Shown in pieces: positions 1 to 8,310 of a stretch of DNA of 26,580 nucleotides. Each line of letters opens with the position of its first letter. The stretch's first letter is position 1. The stretch spans positions 1-26,580 of the forward strand of contig JBGCEZ010000050.1 in the NCBI GenBank assembly GCA_045106735.1, written 5' to 3'. The position numbers and the translations under genes are program-made. This DNA comes from JBGCEZ01 sp045106735 (lineage in GTDB: Bacteria > Planctomycetota > Phycisphaerae > Phycisphaerales > SM1A02). The notes under the pieces were generated by a model. It saw only the letters and a list, made by a program, of their open reading frames with translations, searched no databases and was not told where the DNA came from.

Positions 1-36
<36 letters not shown>

Positions 37-45
37 CTTTGAGAC

Positions 46-75
46 CGCCGCATCCCCCTCGGGATGCGGCGTTTT
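46..75 (+). terminator. Rho-independent terminator of the tRNA
   Basis: A perfect 11-bp GC-rich stem (46-56 with 61-71) closes a CCTC tetraloop and is followed directly by TTTT (72-75). It begins ten bases after the tRNA ends, so it should end the tRNA transcript. It also argues against any protein start upstream of about 75 for the next gene. Confidence 0.9.
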
Positions 76-317
76 CGTGCGCGGAGTGCACGGATCTGGC
101 CTGGTTCCGGCGTGGTTCCCGCGTGGACTTGCCGTGCGCCGGACTGGAAGACGCTGACCGGGAAAGCAACGGGCGGGACGAAGAACCGGACGATCCAGCC
201 GCCGGCCGGAAGCCCCGCCAGCGACGGCCCCGCACACCCTGCGCCCTCGCCGATACGAAGGGCAAAATCACCGACGACGCCCTCCACCGGCCCATCGGTC
301 GGGTCGATACCTGCGAC

Positions 318-1229
318 ATGGCCGGCTTCGATCTGACGTCCAACCCCCGCTCGCGGTTCCGAACGCCGCTGCTTCTCGGCACGGCGGCGTGGTGCGCTTC
401 CCTGCTCGCCGTCCTCGCGGCGTTGGCGGTCTACGGACGACCGTCGGACCCCGAGGCGCCGAATCCGGCGCAGATGCTCCCCGTCGCGGTGGCCGACTCC
501 ATCCCCGCGGCCGCGCACCATCAGCGCACAACCGGGCTGCGGGTCGAGTTCTGGGCCCACCCGCGTTGCCCGTGCACGCGGGCATCGGCGGATGCGTGCT
601 CCGAACTCGTGGACGCCCTGCGCCGAGCCGGGGCCACGGTTCAGCCTGTTGCGATCGTCCGCACGCCGGCCCTTGGAAGCAACGCCGCCGCGGACGCGTG
701 GTCCGATACGCCGGTGACCCGTCGGCTGCGATCGATTGCCGGACTGATCATCGTCGAGGACCCCGGTGGAACGATGTCGGCCGCCGCGGCGATCGTGAAC
801 TCCGGACATGTGCGGGTCCACGCCGCCGATGGGGCAAGCCTGCTGTTTCACGGCGGCCTCACGCCGTCTCGCGGCCACGCCGCGGATCCCGCTCGCATCG
901 GCCGCATGGCCGCGGCCCTGGCCCGCGGCGAAACACTCCCGTCCAGTGGCGTCGCCGGATGCCGGCTCAACGCCGCGCCGGACCCCGGCCCGTCGGGCCT
1001 TCCCGCCGGTGGACCAACGGACAGTCAAGTCGACCGCCGAACTGACGTTTCGAGTCGCTCTTCAACCGGCAGTTCGACTGGCAGCCCGGCGGGGCGCTCG
1101 ACTGGCCGCTCGGCTGGCAACTCGACTGGCAGCCCGACTGGCAGCCCGACTGGCCGCTGGACTGACGTTCCGGCTGGCACTCCGGCCCACCACGCAATCG
1201 GCCCACTTTCTCAAGGGTTCGCGCGATAA
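318..1229 (+). CDS. RedB-like membrane-anchored thioredoxin-fold protein
   Basis: 303 residues. An N-terminal membrane anchor (about residues 17-40) is followed by a thioredoxin-like domain with the motif WAHPRCPC (C84 and C86, a CPC redox-type pair in place of CXXC) and a later segment LLFHGGLTPSRGH ending in a conserved-looking Cys (C215). These are hallmarks I recall from planctomycete proteins annotated RedB; the biochemical role of that family is not established. The domain probably faces the periplasm. From about residue 250 the protein is a Ser/Thr/Gly tail coded by 12-bp tandem repeats (1068-1187). I chose ATG 318 because the frame is open back to 39 but that region overlaps the tRNA terminator and is not protein-like. 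No clear Shine-Dalgarno is visible. It lies 17 bp before a chemoreceptor gene and probably shares its mRNA. Confidence 0.75.
   Translation: MAGFDLTSNPRSRFRTPLLLGTAAWCASLLAVLAALAVYGRPSDPEAPNPAQMLPVAVADSIPAAAHHQRTTGLRVEFWAHPRCPCTRASADACSELVDALRRAGATVQPVAIVRTPALGSNAAADAWSDTPVTRRLRSIAGLIIVEDPGGTMSAAAAIVNSGHVRVHAADGASLLFHGGLTPSRGHAADPARIGRMAAALARGETLPSSGVAGCRLNAAPDPGPSGLPAGGPTDSQVDRRTDVSSRSSTGSSTGSPAGRSTGRSAGNSTGSPTGSPTGRWTDVPAGTPAHHAIGPLSQGFAR
1068..1187 (+). repeat. 12-bp tandem repeat array (10 units) in the tail of the RedB-like gene
   Basis: Ten successive 12-bp units, typified by GGCAGCCCGACT, keep the reading frame and encode a degenerate Ser-Thr-Gly-Ser/Arg repeat. Two weaker units seem to precede the array (1044-1067). 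Neighbouring units are nearly identical, with GGCAGCCCGACT occurring twice in a row, which suggests expansion by slippage. Confidence 0.9.
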
Positions 1230-1246
1230 ACATTCCCGGCCTCGCC

Positions 1247-2647
1247 TTGCTGCACTCGCATCCCGATCCGGATGTCGCCGCCGTCGTCACCAATGAAGCG
1301 GCGGGCTGGGATCGAGTCATGGGACCACTGATTGCGATCCAGGCGATCGCGGTGGTCGGCGTCGCGTGGCTCATCTCGCCGCGCACGTGGATTGGTGCAT
1401 CCAGCTCGCCGCACGTCCACCTCATCGCCGCGATCGTCGTCGGACTGCTCTGTACCGTTCCGATCCTCCTCGCGGTCCGGCTCGCGGCGGGGACGCGGCA
1501 GACTCGCATCATGATCGCGGTGGCACAGATGGTCATCGGCGCCATGCTCATTCATGCTGGCGGTGGACATCTGGAGTTTCACTTCCACGTCTTCTGCTCG
1601 CTCGCCATTTTGGCCGTCTACCGGGACGTGGCCGTCCTGCTCGTCGGCACCCTCGTCGTTGCGGCCGACCACCTGGTACGTGGCATCGTCATCCCCGAAT
1701 CGATCTTCGGAACGATCTCGGCTCCAAGTTGGCTCTGGGCCGAACATGCCGGCTGGGTCATCGCCCTCGATGCCGTTCTGATCTACGGCATCGCGCGTTC
1801 GCTCCGTGGCGTCGTCCAAATGGTGGCCGCCACCCGCGAAGCCGAGCGGCTCGGGGCAAACATCCGCGATGCCGCCCATCGATTCTCCGATCGACTTGAA
1901 GACGCCAATCGAACCGGCAACCTGAATCAATCATTCGACGCCGGGTCCGCCAGCGAACTCGCCCCTCTGGCCGCCGGATTGACGCACTTCGTCAATCGCC
2001 TTGGCACGATCGTCTCCGACGTGGATCGTTCGAGCGACGCCGTCCGCGAGGCAGCCGACTCGATGAGCCACAAGTGTTCGAGCGCTTCCGAGACCGCCCG
2101 CGAGCAAGCGGCGTCGGCCGACGGCGCGCGTCAGGCCCTTGAAACCGCGGCCGAAGACATCGCCGAACTCAGCCGGAGCGCCGAAGCCTCTCGAGAACGA
2201 ATCGAAGAACTCTCGCGGCTTGGCGACGCCATCGTCGGGGCCGTCGACTCGATTCGCTCCATCAGTTTCCAGACAAATCTGCTCGCCCTCAATGCGGCAG
2301 TGGAAGCGGCGCGCGCTGGATCGCACGGCGCCGGGTTCGCCGTCGTGGCCGACGAAGTTCGGGCCCTGGCCACGCGAAGCAACGACGCAACGGCCGAGAT
2401 CTCGGCCAGCATCGAGGCGATCAAGCGATCCTGCCACGAGACGAGCGCCGAACTCGAGGCTTGGTCGACGCGCGTGGGATCGGTCCACGAAACCACCGAC
2501 GGCGCCCGGGTCCGCATCGACGCCCTGGTCGATGAGGTGCGTGGGGTGGCCGAGGCCATGGACGGCGTCTTGGACGTGGGGCATGCCCTGCACGACTCGG
2601 CGGCCAACGTGCTCCAGTCCATCGCCGGACTCAACGGCAGCCGTTGA
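1247..2647 (+). CDS. Methyl-accepting chemotaxis protein with polytopic His-rich sensor
   Basis: 466 residues. The N-terminal half has about six membrane helices (between residues 25 and 188) and no large periplasmic domain. The C-terminal half is an MCP signalling domain with the hairpin-tip hallmark QTNLLALNAAVEAARAG followed by GFAVVADEVRALA, the CheA/CheW-binding region. A short HAMP-like stretch around 205-250 links them. The sensor carries many histidines at or near membrane segments: H4, H56, H58, the cluster H108/H112/H114 (HLEFHFH), H142 and H167. Proteins with a similar histidine-containing membrane module occur in planctomycetes; their ligand is unknown to me. The start is TTG 1247. 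A later in-frame ATG at 1319 would remove the N-terminal histidine, and no Shine-Dalgarno decides between them. Its end is 12 bp from the convergent permease gene. Confidence 0.88.
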   Translation: MLHSHPDPDVAAVVTNEAAGWDRVMGPLIAIQAIAVVGVAWLISPRTWIGASSSPHVHLIAAIVVGLLCTVPILLAVRLAAGTRQTRIMIAVAQMVIGAMLIHAGGGHLEFHFHVFCSLAILAVYRDVAVLLVGTLVVAADHLVRGIVIPESIFGTISAPSWLWAEHAGWVIALDAVLIYGIARSLRGVVQMVAATREAERLGANIRDAAHRFSDRLEDANRTGNLNQSFDAGSASELAPLAAGLTHFVNRLGTIVSDVDRSSDAVREAADSMSHKCSSASETAREQAASADGARQALETAAEDIAELSRSAEASRERIEELSRLGDAIVGAVDSIRSISFQTNLLALNAAVEAARAGSHGAGFAVVADEVRALATRSNDATAEISASIEAIKRSCHETSAELEAWSTRVGSVHETTDGARVRIDALVDEVRGVAEAMDGVLDVGHALHDSAANVLQSIAGLNGSR

Positions 2648-2659
2648 GCCCCGGTTCCG

Positions 2660-4426
2660 CTACGCGGCGTCCAGACCCGCGAGCCGGCGCCGGGATCGTT
2701 CCCGCGCGGCCAAGGTCTGCATCCACACGCCAAAGGCCATCGTGCCCAATGCTCCCGCCCAGGTGAATTCGACCGCATCCGGCGCGACCTCGTCGGGCAT
2801 GAAGCGCCGGGTCTGTCCGGCGAACGGCTCACAACTCTCGAGCAAGCTCGCGATCGAGAGCGACTGATGGACGGCCGGGAACGGCATTCCCATCGCCAGG
2901 GCGCCGGAGGCGTAGTCGAAGGCCGCGAGGATGATCATCATCCCGAAGAACGGAATCGCCCAGCCCAGGAAGAGCATCATCGAGAATCCGCGGAGCCCGA
3001 AACGCTCGCGGAGCCCCTGCACGTAGAGGGCGGTGCCGACGACCCCGAGGACGAACGCGATCGTCGCCACGAACGACGGGCCGGACGCAAAGTACTGCCC
3101 GCCACGGGCGGCCAGGATCATCACCGACGTCAAGGACGCCAAGAACACGACGAGCATGGCCAGTGCCGCGATGCGGCTGGACGCTCCGTCGCTGTTGGGC
3201 GCGAGCGTCAGCCGGTCGTTCTTCGCCGCCCACCGCCATGCCTCGACCATGCGTTGCCGAGACGGCGTGATCGCCGCCACCAGAAGCACCCACGCGCCGC
3301 CCAGCAGAAACGTCATCAGGATGAGCAAGGCTTCCAGCGTCTGCGGAATCCGATCCACTTGCTCGCCGGCGTCCAGGGTCATCGCGTTGAGCGGCCCGAA
3401 GATGTCGTTGTACGCCTGATCCTGGCGGACAATCGCCCACACGCTGGCCAGGAGAAACGTCGAGATCCCGCCGAAGATCACGAATGCCCCGCCCTTGGAA
3501 AACAGGTGGGCGACCGGGTTGCGCCATCGCCGGTGCACGATCGAGAACATGGCGGCAAACACGAAGACCTGCACCACCAGCGAGTAGGCCGTCGGGTGCA
3601 AGGTCGATTCGAACAGCGGTACCGGCTGGAAGGAATCCAGACCGCGCGCTTCCACGCCGACCCGAATCTCTTCCGGCAGCTCGTTCATCACCAGGCCCAT
3701 GAACGTCGGCCGAATGGTCAGGAATTCAAAGAACGTCAGGCCGACGCGCGAGAGGTTCGGCAGCACGAAGTACAGCAAGACGACCAAGCCGACCGACATC
3801 ATCTGCGCCGCCCGCGGCCTTTTGGTCACCGTGCCGGCCACCAGCGCGGTCATGTGGTACACCAGGACCGACGTGAAGAAGACGACGTAGAAATGCAGCA
3901 GCGTCAGCGGCGAAATGTTGCCGATGACCGCGGCGATGATGACCAGCGGCATCGTGATGGCGAAGAGCGCGTACTCGCGCGCGGCCAGTCCGAACAGGCT
4001 GCCGAAGATCGCCGACGCCGGTCGCATCGGCGTCATCCGGTGGTAGTCCAGCAAGCCGCCGTCCCGTTCGCGGGCAATGCCCGCGGCGACCGCCCCGGTT
4101 CCGGACATCATCATGATCACCGCTTGCAGCACGACGAGGCCGGGCAGCACCGCCCGCGCCGCGGTCTCCGCTGGCACCTGCCGCTGCTGGGTCAGCACCG
4201 TGTAGATGATCAAGCTGATGAACGCGGCGAGGGTCAGCGTGACCACGCCCCAGGTCAGCAAGTGGCGGCGGCGCACGCGGCCCCGGAATCCCTTGACGAG
4301 CAGTGGATTGAAGCCGAATGCTCGCCCGCGGCGCGGCGGGAAGAGGGTGAGACCATCCCCCGCGCCCGCGCCGGCCGACGCGGCTCCGCTGGGATCGGTA
4401 TTCGTGGTGGTTGGGGCGGCACTCAT
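2660..4426 (-). CDS. Large ABC-2 type exporter permease
   Basis: 588 residues, mostly hydrophobic, with roughly 11-12 predicted membrane helices, about twice the size of a typical six-helix ABC-2 permease. A Gly/Ala/Ser-rich cytoplasmic leader of about 45 residues precedes the first helix (around 57-79). The segment after it, MMSGTGAVAAGIARERD followed by YHRMTPM, is the usual ABC-2 coupling-helix region (GxxxxxxIxxERExGxl, then xTP). The substrate cannot be read from the sequence. Its ATG overlaps the stop of the upstream ATPase gene by 4 bp (ATGA), so the two are translationally coupled and form one exporter. Confidence 0.85.
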   Translation of the reverse strand: MSAAPTTTNTDPSGAASAGAGAGDGLTLFPPRRGRAFGFNPLLVKGFRGRVRRRHLLTWGVVTLTLAAFISLIIYTVLTQQRQVPAETAARAVLPGLVVLQAVIMMMSGTGAVAAGIARERDGGLLDYHRMTPMRPASAIFGSLFGLAAREYALFAITMPLVIIAAVIGNISPLTLLHFYVVFFTSVLVYHMTALVAGTVTKRPRAAQMMSVGLVVLLYFVLPNLSRVGLTFFEFLTIRPTFMGLVMNELPEEIRVGVEARGLDSFQPVPLFESTLHPTAYSLVVQVFVFAAMFSIVHRRWRNPVAHLFSKGGAFVIFGGISTFLLASVWAIVRQDQAYNDIFGPLNAMTLDAGEQVDRIPQTLEALLILMTFLLGGAWVLLVAAITPSRQRMVEAWRWAAKNDRLTLAPNSDGASSRIAALAMLVVFLASLTSVMILAARGGQYFASGPSFVATIAFVLGVVGTALYVQGLRERFGLRGFSMMLFLGWAIPFFGMMIILAAFDYASGALAMGMPFPAVHQSLSIASLLESCEPFAGQTRRFMPDEVAPDAVEFTWAGALGTMAFGVWMQTLAARERSRRRLAGLDAA

Positions 4427-5715
4427 GACGTTGGCTCCAACGGCGAGGCCACGGAGTCATCCGCCGCCGGACGATCGGGGAATCGCGCGGTGCGATCGAC
4501 GTCGGACGCCGCTTCCAAACTGTCGGCGGCATTCGATTCGGGTGCGGCCCCGTGGTCGGCATCGGCATCGGCCGTCGGCGCCGGCGTCGGTGCACGATCT
4601 GGGCCAGAAGCCGATCCAGAAGCCGAACCAGCAGCCAAACCACCACCCGAGCCAGCAATCCCGCCCGGCGTCGGTGCAAGGCCGCCCCCCGCCGGCGGGT
4701 TTCCGTCGGTCGCGTCGGTCGCGTCGTCCCCGTCGGCCGCCTCGGACGCGTCGGACCCCTCGGTCGCGAGCACGGACCTGCCGAGGGTCGGATCGACCTG
4801 GCGTTCCAAGAGCACGTCTTCGATCGTCACGCGATCTTCCAACAGCCCGGTCACCGCCACGTCGGCGGCGATCAACTCGGCGAGCAGCCGGGCCACGCCG
4901 GCGTCGTCGGACTCGGAGAATTCGAACGCCACCGTCCGGTCGTCGACGTGGACGTTGCCGACGGCGACCCGTCCATCGAGGGCCGCAGCGGCGGCCGCGG
5001 CGTGGTGTACATCGAGCGCGGTGAGGCGGAACCGGCGATCACGGTTGACCTGGGCCAGCAGCGACTCGATCTCGCCATGGACCACCATCTGACCGGATTC
5101 CATGATGCCGATCGAGGTACAGAAACTCGCCAACTCGCCAAGGATGTGCGAGGAAATGATGACGGTCTTGCCGGCTTCGCCGAGTCGCTTGAGGAGCTCA
5201 CGCAATTCGATGCGGGCAATCGGATCCAGCCCGCTCGCCGGCTCGTCGAGCAGCAGCACGTCCGGATCATGCAGCAGGGTCTTGGCCAGCACCAGTCGCT
5301 GGGTCATGCCGCGGCTGAGGGTGCCGGCCATCGCCGATGCCTTGTCCGACAGACTGACCACGTCCAGGGCGATGCCGATCCGCCGTTTGCGATCCCGGCG
5401 CGACAGGCCATGGGCGGCGGCGAACAGGTCCAGGAATTCCCAGCAGGTCAACTCGTCGTCGACCGGGGCCAAATCGGGCATGTAGCCGAGTCGCCGGCGG
5501 ACCTCGGCCCGGTGCTGGACCGAGTCGTACCCCGCGACCGTGGCCGTCCCATAGGTCGGCTCCTGCAAGGTCGCGAGCACGCGGATCAGGCTGCTCTTGC
5601 CGGCCCCATTGGGACCAATGAGCCCGTGGATCGCCCCCGGCGGCAGATCCATGGATACGTCGGTGACGGCGACGAGATCGCCGTAGTCCACCCTGATGTC
5701 TCGCGTCTCAATCAC
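4423..5715 (-). CDS. ABC-2 type exporter ATPase with long disordered tail
   Basis: 430 residues, against about 300-330 for the family. Residues 1-235 form the ATPase: Walker A GPNGAGKS (34-41), a signature of LSRGM (133-137) in place of LSGGQ, Walker B VLLLDEP (153-159), D-loop SGLDP, and switch histidine H190. LSRGM is a known natural variant in this exporter class. Residues of about 235-315 form the usual accessory domain. The last 110 or so residues are an Asp/Ala/Gly/Ser low-complexity tail coded by 9- and 12-bp tandem repeats (4604-4663 and around 4697-4762). The start is GTG 5715, with AGGAGG eleven bases upstream. It energises the permease at 2660-4426. Confidence 0.9.
   Translation of the reverse strand: MIETRDIRVDYGDLVAVTDVSMDLPPGAIHGLIGPNGAGKSSLIRVLATLQEPTYGTATVAGYDSVQHRAEVRRRLGYMPDLAPVDDELTCWEFLDLFAAAHGLSRRDRKRRIGIALDVVSLSDKASAMAGTLSRGMTQRLVLAKTLLHDPDVLLLDEPASGLDPIARIELRELLKRLGEAGKTVIISSHILGELASFCTSIGIMESGQMVVHGEIESLLAQVNRDRRFRLTALDVHHAAAAAAALDGRVAVGNVHVDDRTVAFEFSESDDAGVARLLAELIAADVAVTGLLEDRVTIEDVLLERQVDPTLGRSVLATEGSDASEAADGDDATDATDGNPPAGGGLAPTPGGIAGSGGGLAAGSASGSASGPDRAPTPAPTADADADHGAAPESNAADSLEAASDVDRTARFPDRPAADDSVASPLEPTS
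4604..4663 (-). repeat. 12-bp tandem repeats (5 units) in ATPase tail
   Basis: On the + strand the units read CCAGAAGCCGAT, CCAGAAGCCGAA, CCAGCAGCCAAA, CCACCACCCGAG and CCAGCAATCCCG. On the coding (minus) strand they give a Ser/Ala/Gly-rich stretch. A separate 9-bp array of GTCGGTCGC-like units lies nearby at about 4697-4762. Confidence 0.85.
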
Positions 5716-5838
5716 GGTGCGCCGGGCCTCCTGCGGCCGGCGGGCATCGCCGGCGCGTCACCGCCGCAAGGGTCTCGCGGCCGGACAACGACCATTCGGA
5801 TTGCGGCCCCAGCGGTTTCACGGACCAAACATCTGCGG

Positions 5839-7074
5839 TCAGTTCCAGCGGAAGATCCGCAAGGCGACGGCGAAGGCCAGCCCGCCCCACGCGGCCATGA
5901 TTCCGAGCTCCGGCAGCAACTGGGCCACCGATGCCCCGTCCAGCATGACCCCACGCAGCCCGTTGTTGAGGGCCGTCAACGGGAGCAGTTCGAGCACCGG
6001 ATGGATGGCTTCGGGGAAGCGTTCGTACGGGAAGAACACGCCCGAGGCGAGCCACATCGGCACCATGACCGCGTTCATGAGCCCGCTCACGCCCTCGATC
6101 GTCTTGGCTCGCGCCGCGATCAGGATGCCGATGCCGGCGAACGTCGCGGCCCCGAAGACCGAGACGATGGCGAAGCTGAACACGTCGCCGCGGAAGGGCA
6201 CGCCCAAGATGAGCAGGGCGAAGGCGACCAGGAGTCCGACTTCCAGGCCAAGAAAAATCAGCCGAGCGTTGATGAAGCCCAGGAAGAAACTCGATCGCCG
6301 CATCGGCGTCACCATCAGCCGCTTGAGCAGCTTGCGGCGCCGGATGTCGGCGATGCCGAAGCCGATGCCCCACATGCCCGTGCCCATGAGGTTCATGCCG
6401 AGCAAGCCGGGAAAGAGGAAGTCGATGTAGCCATTCTTCTCGATGGCTTCGCGGGCGACGGGCGTCGATGCGATGCCGGCCGCGCGGTCGAGTTCGCGGC
6501 GCACGCGGAGTTCGGCCGCCGCCGCCTTGGGTTGTGTGGGATCCAAGGTCACGCGGAGTTCTGGAGTGTTCGTGGCGGAGGCAGTGTTTGCGTCGGAGGC
6601 CGCGATGGCGTCGGCGCCGGCCGTCTCATCAGCGGCGTCGGGATCGATCACCTCGACCAAAACGTCGACTTCGGCCCGCTGCAGCGCGGTCATCGCCGTC
6701 TCGCGATCCGGGAACGTACGCAGGGTGAGGTCGAGCGGCCAATGCAAGCGGGCCTCGAGGGGAGCGCCCACCGGCGGGGCATCCGATGCGGCGGTGGATG
6801 AGGATTCGGATGAGGCGTCGGATGAGGCGTCGGACAATCCGGAGCCTGCATCATCGAATGAGTCCGGCGCCACGGCCTCGGCCAACGTCGCAACGTCGAC
6901 CGGCGACACCATCCCGACCACCGATTGCTCGATCGCCCCGCGCCGGAACGCAAAGCCCAGCACGACGGCCATCACGATGGGGAACAGGAACACCCAGAAG
7001 ATCGCCTCTGGCTCGCGCAAAAAGCCGAGCGTGCGCATGCGGGTGAGTTCACGAATCTCGTCGATGCGGCCCAT
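5839..7074 (-). CDS. ABC-2 type exporter permease with large extracytoplasmic domain
   Basis: 411 residues. One membrane helix near the N-terminus (about 24-44) follows a short basic cytoplasmic leader. Then comes an extracytoplasmic domain of about 170 residues, then roughly five further helices to the C-terminus. This is the layout of the DrrB/NatB-like ABC-2 permeases. The extracytoplasmic part contains an acidic Ser/Asp/Glu stretch coded by 12-bp repeats (6797-6844). The start is supported by GAGGAG six bases before ATG 7074. The gene starts 10 bp after the stop of its cognate ATPase gene; 123 bp with no visible gene separates it from the next ATPase. The substrate is unknown. Confidence 0.87.
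   Translation of the reverse strand: MGRIDEIRELTRMRTLGFLREPEAIFWVFLFPIVMAVVLGFAFRRGAIEQSVVGMVSPVDVATLAEAVAPDSFDDAGSGLSDASSDASSESSSTAASDAPPVGAPLEARLHWPLDLTLRTFPDRETAMTALQRAEVDVLVEVIDPDAADETAGADAIAASDANTASATNTPELRVTLDPTQPKAAAAELRVRRELDRAAGIASTPVAREAIEKNGYIDFLFPGLLGMNLMGTGMWGIGFGIADIRRRKLLKRLMVTPMRRSSFFLGFINARLIFLGLEVGLLVAFALLILGVPFRGDVFSFAIVSVFGAATFAGIGILIAARAKTIEGVSGLMNAVMVPMWLASGVFFPYERFPEAIHPVLELLPLTALNNGLRGVMLDGASVAQLLPELGIMAAWGGLAFAVALRIFRWN
6797..6844 (-). repeat. 12-bp tandem repeats (4 units) in permease gene
   Basis: + strand units are GATGAGGATTCG, then GATGAGGCGTCG twice, then GACAATCCGGAG. They are in frame and encode a Ser/Asp/Glu-rich linker in the extracytoplasmic domain of the ABC-2 permease. 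Confidence 0.85.
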
Positions 7075-7084
7075 GGGAAGCTCC

Positions 7085-8143
7085 TCAGCCGTCGCGCAAC
7101 TGCTTGCCCGTCAACGCCACGAAGACGTCTTCGAGCGTTGGACGCGTGGTCCGCAGATCAGAAAGTTCGCGGCCGGTCGTGGCCAGATGCTGGAAGAGGC
7201 CGGCAATCGCCGCCTGCGTGCGGGTGACGATCAGAACGATCGCTTCGCCTTCCATCCGTGTGGATTCGACGCCGTCGATGGCCAGCAAGGCCGCGGCCTC
7301 CACCTCATCGGGAGCCTCGCCGACGAAACTCACGTGCACCAGCGACTCCGCCCCGAGGCTGGCGATGATCTCCGCCGGCGTGCCGCGGGCGATGATGCGA
7401 CCGGTGTCCACCACGATCAGGTCGTCGGCCAATCGCTCGGCCTCTTCCATGTAGTGCGTGGTCAGCATGACGGTGCCGCCGGCGGCTTTGAAACTCTCGA
7501 CCACATCCCAGAGCAGCCGCCGAGCCTGCGGGTCGAGTCCCGTGGTCGGCTCGTCCAGAAAGAGCACTTCCGGACGATTGAGCAACGCACAGCCCACGGC
7601 CAGCCGCTGCTTCTGTCCGCCGGAAAGCGTCTTGACCAAGGCCCGCCGCTTGTCGGTCAGGCCAATCTGGGCGACGATCTCGTCAACGGGAACGGTGTCG
7701 GCGTAGAAGCTCGAGAACAGATTGAGGATCTCCGAGACCCGGAGCTTGTCCTGGAAATCGGTTTCCTGGAGCTGCACGCCGATCCGCTCTTGGATCGCCC
7801 GGGCATCGTCGTCCCACGCCCGGCCCAAGACGCGGACGGTGCCGGCATCGGGAACGGTCAGGCCTTCGAGGATTTCAATCGTGGTGGTCTTCCCGGCGCC
7901 GTTCGGACCAAGCACGCCCATGCAGCGGCCGCGCCGGACTTCAAAGTCGATGCCGTCAACGGCGGTCAGATCGCCGAATCGCTTGACCAAGCCACGGACC
8001 AAGACCGCTGGCTCGTCGTCGCCCGCTCCACGGCCGGCGTGGCCGCGGCCGGCTGGGCTGGCGTCAACCGGACTGGCGTCAACCGGGCCGGGGCGATGCG
8101 ACTCGGTCGTATCGGTGGAGACCGAATCGGTCGACTGGGACAT
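7085..8143 (-). CDS. ABC-2 type exporter ATPase (DrrA/CcmA-like)
   Basis: 352 residues. All ABC motifs are present: Walker A GPNGAGKT (79-86), Q-loop around Q124-Q126, signature LSGGQ (173-177), Walker B VLFLDEP (193-199), D-loop GLDP and switch H230. A C-terminal accessory domain extends to the conserved-looking end TLEDVFVALTGK. The first 45 or so residues are a low-complexity leader including a 15-bp duplication (PVDAS twice). The start is ATG 8143 because AAGGAG lies seven bases upstream; the frame is open 28 codons further, but that stretch is not conserved-looking. It is the first gene of the four-gene exporter operon and pairs with the permease at 5839-7074. Confidence 0.92.
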   Translation of the reverse strand: MSQSTDSVSTDTTESHRPGPVDASPVDASPAGRGHAGRGAGDDEPAVLVRGLVKRFGDLTAVDGIDFEVRRGRCMGVLGPNGAGKTTTIEILEGLTVPDAGTVRVLGRAWDDDARAIQERIGVQLQETDFQDKLRVSEILNLFSSFYADTVPVDEIVAQIGLTDKRRALVKTLSGGQKQRLAVGCALLNRPEVLFLDEPTTGLDPQARRLLWDVVESFKAAGGTVMLTTHYMEEAERLADDLIVVDTGRIIARGTPAEIIASLGAESLVHVSFVGEAPDEVEAAALLAIDGVESTRMEGEAIVLIVTRTQAAIAGLFQHLATTGRELSDLRTTRPTLEDVFVALTGKQLRDG

Positions 8144-8150
8144 GCCGGAA

Positions 8151-8156
8151 CTCCTT
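8151..8156 (-). promoter_or_regulatory. Shine-Dalgarno fixing the start of the exporter operon
   Basis: On the minus strand AAGGAG stands seven bases before ATG 8143. It favours this start over the GTG/ATG-type starts further upstream in the same open frame. Confidence 0.8.
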
Positions 8157-8310
8157 GAACGGGAAGCCCAGAGCGTACCACGACCGGCCCACGCGCTGCC
8201 CTCATCCAGCGCACACGGATCGCACACATTCGCGCCGTACGGTTCGCCGCGCTGCCCCGCGATGACTCGCGGACCCGCGGCACTTCATCCATGACTGGGG
8301 AGTCACCCAC

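Noticed and set aside
39..317. N-terminal extension of 93 codons on the RedB-like gene
   Set aside because: It overlaps the tRNA terminator, is Arg/Pro/Asp-rich like non-coding GC-rich DNA, and would bury the membrane anchor; homologues begin just before the anchor.
2867..5092. 741-codon open frame on the + strand
   Set aside because: Fully antisense to two exporter genes with clear ABC motifs; composition (His/Arg/Asp/Gln-rich) is typical of the shadow of GC-rich genes.
4552..6801. 749-codon open frame on the + strand
   Set aside because: Antisense to exporter genes; no domain or signal recognisable.
6443..8158. 571-codon open frame on the + strand
   Set aside because: Antisense to the permease and ATPase, whose motifs and ribosome sites are clear.
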